A stretch of DNA of 40,692 nt from Fibrobacter sp. (GTDB lineage: Bacteria > Fibrobacterota > Fibrobacteria > Fibrobacterales > Fibrobacteraceae): positions 1-40,692 of the forward strand of contig JAGDBD010000060.1 in NCBI GenBank assembly GCA_017959225.1, given 5' to 3'. The position numbers were made by a program, and so were the translations under genes. The notes under the pieces are model-generated. The model did no database searches. It was given only the letters and a program-made list of their open reading frames with translations, and was not told the origin of the DNA. Each line of letters opens with the position of its first letter. Within the stretch, counting starts at the first letter, position 1. Below, one piece after another: positions 25,781 to 32,911 of the stretch.

Positions 25781-27595
25781 ATGTTTGAAAAAAAATATTT
25801 TGCCACCTATAAGTTGCAAACCATTCTTTTATCCATTTTACTCTTTTTTTGCGCACAAAGTTATGCGCAGAACTTTGACCTTGTAGCTGCCGGGGGCGTC
25901 AACCTGAACGGAATGGAGCCTCCCAAGGTGGAAATCCTGTATCCGAACGAAGCCACCCACGCAGGATCCGAAGTCACCGTTCAAATTACCATTCCCGAAA
26001 AGTGGCATGTGAACGCCAATGTTCCCGCCGATCCTTTTTTAAAACCTTCCACCATCGACATCAAAGCCCGGGGCATTGAATTCGATGAAGCGATTTGGCC
26101 CGAACCGATTAAAGAGTACAGCGAAGCGTTGGATTTTGAGAATCTCGTTTTTAAAGGGACCTTCGAAGTTAAAATTCCCATCAAAGCCATCGCCGCCGAT
26201 TACGACACAAGCACCACCAACGTCAACTTCACTTACCAAGCTTGCAGCCAAATCTGCCTTGCGCCGCAAACCGTCCACGCTTCTTTAGAATTAAACCTTC
26301 TGGGACAAAGCCGTAACGATTCCGCGGAAGAACCTTCAAAAAAAAACTCCGCTGATTCCATTGCGCTCCTTTTAGGGCTCGCCTTTTTAGGCGGTTTGAT
26401 TTTAAACCTGATGCCCTGCGTTTTACCGGTGCTTTTTTTAAAACTTTTTAGCCTTGCAAGGAACGCAGGCGAAACCCGTTCCAGGCATTTCAAATTGACG
26501 CTATTCCTTGTGCTCGGAATTCTTTCTTCGTTCTGGGTTTTAGCAGGAATCGTTTCTTTGATCAAAGCGGGCAGCGGAAACGCCGGATGGGGATTCCAAT
26601 TCCAGAATCCGGGATTTATCGCTTTCATGGTGGTGCTGCTTTCGGCATTCGCCATGAATTTATTTGGATTTTTTGAAATTTTCTTACCCGGTCAAGCGCT
26701 TACAAAAATGGATGCGGCAACCAAAAAAGAAGGCCTTGCAGGCGCTTTCTTCAGCGGCATTCTGATGGTGCTCCTAAGCACGCCGTGCTCTGCACCCTTC
26801 CTTGGCACAGCCATGGGATTTGCCTTTACGCAAAGTGCAGGGATCTTATTCCTTTTCTTTACGGTAGCGGCTCTTGGACTTGCGTGCCCTTACATTCTGG
26901 TTGCTTTGTTCCCAAAGGTTTTAAAAGTATTTCCAAAGCCCGGAACCTGGATGGTCAAATTTCAAAAAGTTCTCGGTCTCTTTTTGCTCGGCACGGCCAT
27001 TTGGCTTGTGTGGGTCGCGTTCCAAATGACAGGATTTGCTGGCGCCGCCATCATCGGATTTTTTGGAATTGTCGCTATGATTTTTTCTGTGGTATTCGGA
27101 AAATTTGCACGACCGGATAAACCTTTTATCCGCGAACCGGTATCCCTTGCTGTTATCGCTGCGGTATTTTTTGCAGCGTGGTTCTTGGGCGGTAAACCGG
27201 CCGTTCAAAACGTGATCGAAGAAAAAGCCCGTGCAGCAGCCGAAGAAACTTTAGGAAGTGACGGTTGGTATCGCTATTCCGAAGCATCGTTCAAAGCGCT
27301 CTCCCAAAAGGGGCAACCGATTTTTGTAGACGTAACCGCAGACTGGTGCCTCACCTGCAAAACGAATGAAGCGGTGGTACTATCCCGTGACGATGTCAAA
27401 AAGCTCTTTGAAGAAAGCAACGCGATTCTCATCCGTGCCGATTACACGCTTGAAACGGCAGAAGTCTCGACACTTTTAAGAACCCTTGGAAGGAGCGGTG
27501 TCCCAGCATACGCTGTTTTCCATCCAAAATTCCAAAAATGGAACGTTCTTTCCGAAATTTTAACCGTTGACGATATCGCAAAAGCGTTGAAGTAA
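25781..27595 (+). CDS. dsbD: Thiol:disulfide interchange protein DsbD
   Basis: 604 residues from ATG 25781. A TTG at 25775 is better spaced (9 bases) from the AAGGAG at 25760-25765 and may be the true start, adding two residues. The signal peptide (about 1-29) is followed by a periplasmic alpha domain with TYQACSQICLAP (C155, C159), a membrane domain of about eight helices with the redox pair C213 (LMPCVLP) and C336 (STPCSAP), and a C-terminal thioredoxin-like domain with ADWCLTCK (C523, C526). DsbD moves electrons from cytoplasmic thioredoxin to periplasmic substrates, for disulfide isomerisation or cytochrome maturation. Many exported proteins in this window are Cys-rich. It is divergent from the sigma factor gene and lies 14 bases before the glycogen synthase gene. 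Confidence 0.93.
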   Translation: MFEKKYFATYKLQTILLSILLFFCAQSYAQNFDLVAAGGVNLNGMEPPKVEILYPNEATHAGSEVTVQITIPEKWHVNANVPADPFLKPSTIDIKARGIEFDEAIWPEPIKEYSEALDFENLVFKGTFEVKIPIKAIAADYDTSTTNVNFTYQACSQICLAPQTVHASLELNLLGQSRNDSAEEPSKKNSADSIALLLGLAFLGGLILNLMPCVLPVLFLKLFSLARNAGETRSRHFKLTLFLVLGILSSFWVLAGIVSLIKAGSGNAGWGFQFQNPGFIAFMVVLLSAFAMNLFGFFEIFLPGQALTKMDAATKKEGLAGAFFSGILMVLLSTPCSAPFLGTAMGFAFTQSAGILFLFFTVAALGLACPYILVALFPKVLKVFPKPGTWMVKFQKVLGLFLLGTAIWLVWVAFQMTGFAGAAIIGFFGIVAMIFSVVFGKFARPDKPFIREPVSLAVIAAVFFAAWFLGGKPAVQNVIEEKARAAAEETLGSDGWYRYSEASFKALSQKGQPIFVDVTADWCLTCKTNEAVVLSRDDVKKLFEESNAILIRADYTLETAEVSTLLRTLGRSGVPAYAVFHPKFQKWNVLSEILTVDDIAKALK

Positions 27596-27609
27596 ATAGA
27601 TTTGATACT

Positions 27610-28842
27610 ATGAAAGTTGCCCTTCTTACCAATGAATTTCCCCCCGACATCTATGGCGGTGCCGGCATTCACGTTCAGTTCCTTTCCCGCGAACTTCGCA
27701 CCCATTGCGAAATCGAAGCACGGGCCTTTGGACAGCAGAACGATTTTGAAAAGAACCTGCATGCGTTAGGATTTGCTCCGAAGCTAGACTCCAAACCGGT
27801 AGATCCGCGCATGTCCAAGATTTTGAACCCGCTCGACATCAACCTTCAGTGGGCCAGCAGCCTTGAAGGCATTGACATTGTCCATTGCCATACTTGGTAC
27901 AGCCACTTCGGTGGAGTCGTCGCAAGCAAGCTTTTTGAATGCCCTCTCGTGCTCACGACCCATTCGCTTGAACCGCACCGTCCGTGGAAAGCAGAACAGC
28001 TCGGCAACGGCGGATATCAAATGAGCACCTGGATTGAACGTTCCGCTTACCAAGCCGCCGACGGAGTCATCGCCGTTTCCAAAGAAATGAAGCGTGACGT
28101 CATGGAACTTTACGGAGTACCTTCGGACCGCGTCCAAGTGATTTACAACGGCATCGACCCGGACTTTTACCAGCCGACATTTGAGCCGGAAGTTCTTGAC
28201 AAGTTCGGCATTGACCGCAACAAGCCATTTATCCTTTTCGTGGGCCGCATTACCCGTCAAAAGGGCATTTCGCAGCTCATCAGTGCCATTCCACACATTC
28301 GCAAAGACGTCCAAGTCGTCCTTTGCGCAGGCGCGCCAGACACTCCGGAACTCGCTGCGGAATGCGAAAGCAAAATCAACGCATTAAAACAGACCCGTGA
28401 CGGCATCTTCTGGATTCAAGAAATGATGAATCACAAGGAGCTGCGTGTCCTTTACACATATGCAACCGCATTCGTCACACCGTCCCTTTACGAACCTTTC
28501 GGCATCATCAATTTGGAAGCCATGAGCTGCGGAACGCCTGTCGTAGGCAGCGCCGTAGGCGGCATTCCAGAAATTATCGTCGATGGCAAAACGGGCTTCC
28601 TCGTTCCGCTAGAACCGACTTCGGCGACGAACTTTGAACCGAAAGATCCAGACAAGTTCCAACACGCTCTTGCCGAAAAGCTGAACCAGCTGTTAGACAA
28701 CCCGGACCTTGCAAAGCAATACGGCGAAGCAAGCCGCAAGCGTGCCATTGAAGTGTTCAGCTGGAAGAGCATTGCCAAACAGACCTTCAACTTCTACGAA
28801 ACGGTGATTTCCCGTTACAAAGCAGAAGGGCCAAGAAAGTAA
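27610..28842 (+). CDS. glgA: Glycogen synthase, Corynebacterium-type (GT4/GT5-like)
   Basis: 410 residues, ATG at 27610. It is a two-Rossmann (GT-B) glycosyltransferase. The N-terminus KVALLTNEFPPDIYGGAGIH matches the short glycogen synthase group found in actinobacteria (about 390-410 residues), which carries the acceptor-site glycine-rich loop. WYSHFGG and THSLEPHRPWK are typical of this group, as are FVGRITRQKG and EPFGIINLEAMSCGTPVV, the E-x7-E nucleotide-sugar motif. It should build alpha-1,4-glucan from ADP- or UDP-glucose; in mycobacteria the relative makes maltose-1-phosphate, so the acceptor is uncertain. Glycogen storage is well known in F. succinogenes. It follows dsbD by 14 bases and is closed by a strong terminator. 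Confidence 0.85.
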   Translation: MKVALLTNEFPPDIYGGAGIHVQFLSRELRTHCEIEARAFGQQNDFEKNLHALGFAPKLDSKPVDPRMSKILNPLDINLQWASSLEGIDIVHCHTWYSHFGGVVASKLFECPLVLTTHSLEPHRPWKAEQLGNGGYQMSTWIERSAYQAADGVIAVSKEMKRDVMELYGVPSDRVQVIYNGIDPDFYQPTFEPEVLDKFGIDRNKPFILFVGRITRQKGISQLISAIPHIRKDVQVVLCAGAPDTPELAAECESKINALKQTRDGIFWIQEMMNHKELRVLYTYATAFVTPSLYEPFGIINLEAMSCGTPVVGSAVGGIPEIIVDGKTGFLVPLEPTSATNFEPKDPDKFQHALAEKLNQLLDNPDLAKQYGEASRKRAIEVFSWKSIAKQTFNFYETVISRYKAEGPRK

Positions 28843-28853
28843 TCTCTCATTGT

Positions 28854-28883
28854 AAAAAGGAGTCGCTAACGCGACTCCTTTTT
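28854..28883. terminator. Bidirectional Rho-independent terminator
   Basis: AAAAAGGAGTCGC (28854-28866) pairs with GCGACTCCTTTTT (28871-28883) across a TAAC loop. A-rich and T-rich flanks let it serve both the glycogen synthase gene (plus) and the PDZ gene (minus, stop at 28897). Confidence 0.92.
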
Positions 28884-28896
28884 TGTTGGTAAAAGT

Positions 28897-29589
28897 CTAC
28901 TTTAAAGTTCCTTTGAAATGGAAGTTCTTTCCATTCTGAGAAACTTGCACAAAGTAACTGCCCCGGGGAAGTTTTTGACCGTTCCATTCCAAGGAATTTT
29001 TACCGGCAACGGCTTCCATTTGAAACGTTTGGATTTTTTCACCTTTGGCAGTGAGAACGTTTACTTCTGTAGTGCCAGAGTTTTCCAGATTCAAAAGGAT
29101 TTCCGTCCGCGAAAACGCGGAAAGTCCGCTTGATTCCGAAGAAGTTTCTTTGTCGGTCGCAGATTCTAGCGTATAGACTTTAGCGTTCACATTTGCCAAT
29201 TCGACGTCGTCTAAAAACACAAGTTTTTCATTTTTCTTATCAAGTACGCTTTCCCCGTCCGATTTCACCACGATTTTTTCTCGTTTCAAATCGAAAGAGA
29301 GCGTCTCATTTCCTCGCAGCACGACGACTTCAAGCTTTTCGCCAGGATTTCCGCGGAGAACTTCCATATCATATTCCAAACTTTCCCCTTCTAGCGGGAT
29401 TCCATTTGCCGAAAGCAAAAAGTCCCCCACCGCTATGCCCGCTTTTTCTGCCACAGATCCGTGCACCACACGAGCCACTTCCGCACCGAATTCCGACGGA
29501 TACACGGCAAGGCCGATTCCGCCAAAAGATTCTGCGGCAAGGAGCATTTTTACAGAAGCCAAAAGGCTTGCAATCCAAAATTTTTCCAT
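28897..29589 (-). CDS. Exported PDZ-domain protein with type IX-like C-terminal domain
   Basis: 230 residues; ATG 29589 has GGAGG 7 bases upstream, so the start is firm even though it lies 40 bases inside the upstream gene. A signal peptide (about 1-19) leads into a PDZ domain (about 22-105): FGGIGLAVYPSEFGAEVARV, SVAEKAGIAVGDFLLSANG and LRGNPGEKLEVVVLRGNE. A charged linker follows, then a sorting-type tail (TEVNVLTAKGEKIQTF, KNSLEWNGQKLPRGSYFVQVSQNG). There is no protease domain. PDZ domains bind protein C-termini, so it may tether or scaffold exported proteins. It is the last gene of an operon with a propeller lipoprotein and an alpha/beta hydrolase. Confidence 0.85.
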   Translation of the reverse strand: MEKFWIASLLASVKMLLAAESFGGIGLAVYPSEFGAEVARVVHGSVAEKAGIAVGDFLLSANGIPLEGESLEYDMEVLRGNPGEKLEVVVLRGNETLSFDLKREKIVVKSDGESVLDKKNEKLVFLDDVELANVNAKVYTLESATDKETSSESSGLSAFSRTEILLNLENSGTTEVNVLTAKGEKIQTFQMEAVAGKNSLEWNGQKLPRGSYFVQVSQNGKNFHFKGTLK

Positions 29590-30740
29590 TGAAAAACCTC
29601 CGAAAGAATTGTTTTGTTTTGAATTAAAGAGTCCAAAACGGACGTCGGCAATTTCATAACGCCCTTTTGGAAAGCGGCGACGTAAAGAGTGTCCTTCACC
29701 AATACGCCGTCAAGAATTTCTGCAACGCCTGCAATCGGTGGAAGATCTTCCCAGCGGTTTTCTTTGGGAATGTACACCGCAGAACCTTCCCCGAGAAGGA
29801 CGAATTGATTTTGATAAGGAAGAATGCGATAGACGGAAGCCGGAGTCTTTGATGCCAAAGCGATGTCTTCGTTTTGAAACAGCAAAGTGCATTCCAATTT
29901 TTGCGTCCAGTTTTGAGATGCGGAAAGTTGAAAGACCCCTTCCAAATTGGCAAAGCCAACGAGAAGGCCATCCTCATTCCAAACAGCATCCCTTGCAAGC
30001 GTAGAAGATTCGTTCCAAATTCCATTTTCGCATTGAACCCGCGGCTTATCTAAAACGTGCCACACTGAATCCGATGCGTCAAAACGGACGATTCCATTCC
30101 CATATGTCATGGCGAAAAGAGAACCCTTCCATTCCACAGCTCTTAAAAAAGACTCTTCCAAAGGAAACCCTTCGTTTAGAATTTTCCAAGTGCCGTCTTC
30201 CATTTCAAAATAGATGGGATTGCGCTCCCCTATTTTTCCACGGGAAAGGGACAAAACCAAACGCCCTTGAAATTTGGCAATCCCATCGATTCCATAAGCG
30301 GTATCCAGAATCGGATATTTGGAATCCACTATGGGAATCGGGACCGCATTCCAAGTTTCTTTTTGGGGATCGAACTTCCAAAGATGCGCCCCGTCACGGC
30401 TTTTGAACGTTCCCACCAAAAGTTTTCCACTGTCGGAATAAAGAACGTTGGGAATATCACCATTGGGCAATTCAAGTTCTTTCCAAAGAAGGCTTCCCAC
30501 TTTTCCGATAAAAAGTTGAAAGCGCCTTTCGCCATTGATAACACGATCGTTGCGGGCAAAAAGAAACTCCCCCGCTTGCGCTACGGATTCAATTCCCGTT
30601 CCCAAGGAATTCACTTCCGAAAGTTCCACAGCAAGCCCTGCCGAAGACCAGCCAACTGGTTTACTCTCAGTCGTCCCTTCAAGCGATTCTTTAAAAGAAC
30701 AAGCGCAAAGGAAAAATAGAACGAACAGAATCCACTTCAC
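29550..30740 (-). CDS. Beta-propeller lipoprotein
   Basis: 396 residues from GTG 30740; its start overlaps the stop of the upstream hydrolase by 4 bases (GTGA). The signal peptide ends in FLCAC (Cys14), a lipobox. The rest consists of short repeated blades (for example QLFIGKVGSLLWKELELPNG, LLVGTFKSRDGAHLWKFDP, LFAMTYGNGIVRFDASD, VLLGEGSAVYIPKENRWEDL), consistent with a six- or seven-bladed propeller exposed at the envelope. There is no catalytic motif. The last 13 codons overlap the PDZ gene by 40 bases, which may reflect a recent stop-codon loss. The function is unknown, probably a binding protein. Confidence 0.8.
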   Translation of the reverse strand: MKWILFVLFFLCACSFKESLEGTTESKPVGWSSAGLAVELSEVNSLGTGIESVAQAGEFLFARNDRVINGERRFQLFIGKVGSLLWKELELPNGDIPNVLYSDSGKLLVGTFKSRDGAHLWKFDPQKETWNAVPIPIVDSKYPILDTAYGIDGIAKFQGRLVLSLSRGKIGERNPIYFEMEDGTWKILNEGFPLEESFLRAVEWKGSLFAMTYGNGIVRFDASDSVWHVLDKPRVQCENGIWNESSTLARDAVWNEDGLLVGFANLEGVFQLSASQNWTQKLECTLLFQNEDIALASKTPASVYRILPYQNQFVLLGEGSAVYIPKENRWEDLPPIAGVAEILDGVLVKDTLYVAAFQKGVMKLPTSVLDSLIQNKTILSEVFQWKNFGLQAFWLL

Positions 30741-31474
30741 GAAGCACCGCCTAGCATCTGGTCCGGATTCGCAAATACAAAGCCGCCAAGTGGAAGTTCC
30801 TTTTTAAGCGCATTGACTTTTTTCTTCGCAATGTTGCATTTGGAATCGTCTAAAGCGCAATAAATGTCCAAGCCTTTACGTGCAGCGCCTTCCATTTCCA
30901 CCAGGTTCAAATGGAGGTTGTAATCCTGTTGATCAATCACTCCGTAGTCCAAGATGTCTCCATGGGGAACAAAATTAAACGGGTATCTGTCTGGAACTTG
31001 CGAAAGATAAATGTCGTAAGTTTTTGGCTGCAAAAATTCCTTTTGATATTTAGGGCCTAGCTTTTTCTTTTTATCCACAAACTGCTGACTGTAAGACGTC
31101 ACCAGTAAATCACTTGAGCTCAGCCATTCTTCCATCAGGTTGTTGTAAAAGTCAACCCACTTTTGAACCCCTCCAAAATTACTCAGCTTAATGCCTTTGG
31201 AGTTGTAAAGCAAAGTGTTAATAAAGGCGGTCACCGAGAAGCAACTCTTCTTTGAGACATCATCCCCTTTGCAAAAATCCGAGCTTCCTTCTGCCAATTG
31301 GTTCATGAAAAAGTTCCGAATTCCGCGCATGTCCGAAGAATAAAGTGGCCGCATTTGTACATTTTTACCGTTGGGAAGTTTTGGATAACCCTCTTTCGTC
31401 AAATTTTGAATGAACTGCGAGTGCGTTGCCAAATGGCTTCCGTCCTTGTGCCAAGCCCAAAGAGTATCGCGCAT
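30737..31474 (-). CDS. C-terminal fragment of frameshifted alpha/beta hydrolase
   Basis: This is the downstream part of a gene broken near 31482-31497. Alone it would start at ATG 31474 (245 residues), with no signal peptide. If one base is restored in either homopolymer run, the upstream frame reads straight into it (LKPMRDTLWAW). It contains acidic and histidine residues that could complete a Ser-Asp-His triad (VPHGDILDYG, QDYNLHLNLVEMEG), and GLDIYCALDDSKCN with two cysteines. The end GGFVFANPDQMLGGAS overlaps the following propeller lipoprotein gene by 4 bases. Confidence 0.75.
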   Translation of the reverse strand: MRDTLWAWHKDGSHLATHSQFIQNLTKEGYPKLPNGKNVQMRPLYSSDMRGIRNFFMNQLAEGSSDFCKGDDVSKKSCFSVTAFINTLLYNSKGIKLSNFGGVQKWVDFYNNLMEEWLSSSDLLVTSYSQQFVDKKKKLGPKYQKEFLQPKTYDIYLSQVPDRYPFNFVPHGDILDYGVIDQQDYNLHLNLVEMEGAARKGLDIYCALDDSKCNIAKKKVNALKKELPLGGFVFANPDQMLGGAS

Positions 31475-31479
31475 CGGCT

Positions 31480-32685
31480 TTAAAAAATCGATTTTTTCTC
31501 GGCCTGTTTCTGCTCTTCGACTTCCTTGATAAACGAAGCAACAGCTGGATAGGATTTTTTAATGTTTTTGTAATCGTCCGCAAGTTCCGATCCAAAATGC
31601 GGAGTGTTTACCGTAACAACGCGACGGATATGATTCGCCGCATTCTTCTTTCCTGTAGGATACGATTTGGAATTCGCCCGTAAACCGCGAAGCATTTCAC
31701 GAATAACCAAGCCGCCTTGGCTATGAGCCACCAAATCCACCTGATTCTGATCGTTTTTCCACCAATCTTTTCCATAATGCTTTTCCAAAATATCTTCGAG
31801 ATATTTGTAAAGAGCAAAAGAAATAGAATGATCCCGCTGATTATTCTTCCAATGTGGCAATGCTTGCACTAACTTTCCATTTTTATTTTCGTAAGGAGCC
31901 GTAAAAAAGTAAAGGCCATTTTGGTTAATCTTTTTACTGCTGATATCCAAATTTTGATCTCTGGCAATGACATCTGGCAAAGAACCGTCATCATATCCGC
32001 TGACTTTTCCATTCAAAAAGTCTTTGTTCTTAGGGTCTGTTTTTCCTACCGGTTTTGCTCCAAACGATGTGAAAGACGCATTATGCCCCGGAACAAAAAC
32101 AATCGGACGTTTTAACCTTTTATTTCCATTTTTCTTTTCTGGGAACGAAACTTTTCGCCCATCCCACATGCTGTAGATTTCTTCCGTAGGAACGCGATTC
32201 AGTTTGCCACAACCTTTTTTCTTCAAAAACTTTCCAGTCGATGCGTCATAATCCGAAAGAGACACCTCTTTCCATTTATTTGTTTTAGTTCCTGTAGTTC
32301 GCAACGCCCACTGGAAATCGCCATTATACGTTAAGCCGTTTCCGCAAGACACCTGATATTGTACGTCATAGTAACATTGGATATACGAGGCACAAGCGGA
32401 GCATTGAACGGAAGGATCCCTTCGCGTGTAATACTTCAGCTTGGTCACTTTAAACGCATCTTTTTTAAATTTCCCATTTGATCCAATATCCGTGCAATAC
32501 GAATTTGACAAATAGTTCGATTTGGGATTTTGAATTTTGTCTGCGGAAACAGGTTTTCCCGGGTACGTCACCGCGGTTTTGTCATAATCTTCCGAAAAAT
32601 AAATCAAAGAGCTGTCTGTTTTCGCAGAACACAGTGCAACAGCAGAAAACACGATCAAAGGTAAAGCTTTGCAAAAAAGCTTCAT
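31480..32685 (-). CDS. N-terminal part of frameshifted secreted alpha/beta hydrolase (lipase-like)
   Basis: 401 residues from ATG 32685, preceded by AGGAGA at 6 bases; an upstream Met 30 bases earlier is less likely. A signal peptide (about 1-21, ALCSA) is followed by a Cys-rich region (VQCSACASYIQCYYDVQYQV) unlike usual lipases, then an alpha/beta hydrolase core: PIVFVPGHNASF (195-205, oxyanion-hole type HG/PGH loop) and the nucleophile S322 in LVAHSQGGLV, then VVTVNTPHFGS. The frame ends at a TAA (31482-31480) right after a 6-base U run. Asp and His of the triad are not in this part. With the downstream frame the intact protein would have about 650 residues. The substrate is unknown; an esterase or lipase is likely. 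Confidence 0.8.
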   Translation of the reverse strand: MKLFCKALPLIVFSAVALCSAKTDSSLIYFSEDYDKTAVTYPGKPVSADKIQNPKSNYLSNSYCTDIGSNGKFKKDAFKVTKLKYYTRRDPSVQCSACASYIQCYYDVQYQVSCGNGLTYNGDFQWALRTTGTKTNKWKEVSLSDYDASTGKFLKKKGCGKLNRVPTEEIYSMWDGRKVSFPEKKNGNKRLKRPIVFVPGHNASFTSFGAKPVGKTDPKNKDFLNGKVSGYDDGSLPDVIARDQNLDISSKKINQNGLYFFTAPYENKNGKLVQALPHWKNNQRDHSISFALYKYLEDILEKHYGKDWWKNDQNQVDLVAHSQGGLVIREMLRGLRANSKSYPTGKKNAANHIRRVVTVNTPHFGSELADDYKNIKKSYPAVASFIKEVEEQKQAEKKSIF

Positions 32686-32817
32686 TTTAATTCTCCTAAA
32701 AAATGTGAAATTCAAAAAAAGAAGATCGAGCGCATACGCTCAGAAATCTACAGAAGAGCGCTCCCCTCAAAGAATTTGCCGCGCCCGAGCAAAATGCGAT
32801 TTGAATTATAAAAGAGA

Positions 32818-32844
32818 AAACCGCATCCGTCAAGGATGCGGTTT
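32818..32844 (-). terminator. Rho-independent terminator after sbcC
   Basis: AAACCGCATCC (32818-32828) pairs with GGATGCGGTTT (32834-32844) across a 5-base loop; on the minus strand it is followed by TCTCTTTTATAA. It separates sbcDC from the hydrolase operon. Confidence 0.85.
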
Positions 32845-32883
32845 CTTTGTTCCCAAAATCTTCAGCGATTAATCACTTTTAAC

Positions 32884-32900
32884 GTGACAAAATTTGTCAC
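32884..32900. promoter_or_regulatory. Palindrome GTGACAAA-A-TTTGTCAC after sbcC
   Basis: An 8-bp inverted repeat around one central base, 11 bases past the sbcC stop; outside it TAA and TTA continue the symmetry after one mismatch. It shares the half site TGACAAA with the palindrome at 37311-37328. It could be an operator or a weak extra hairpin. Confidence 0.45.
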
Positions 32901-32911
32901 ATTAAATTCTA

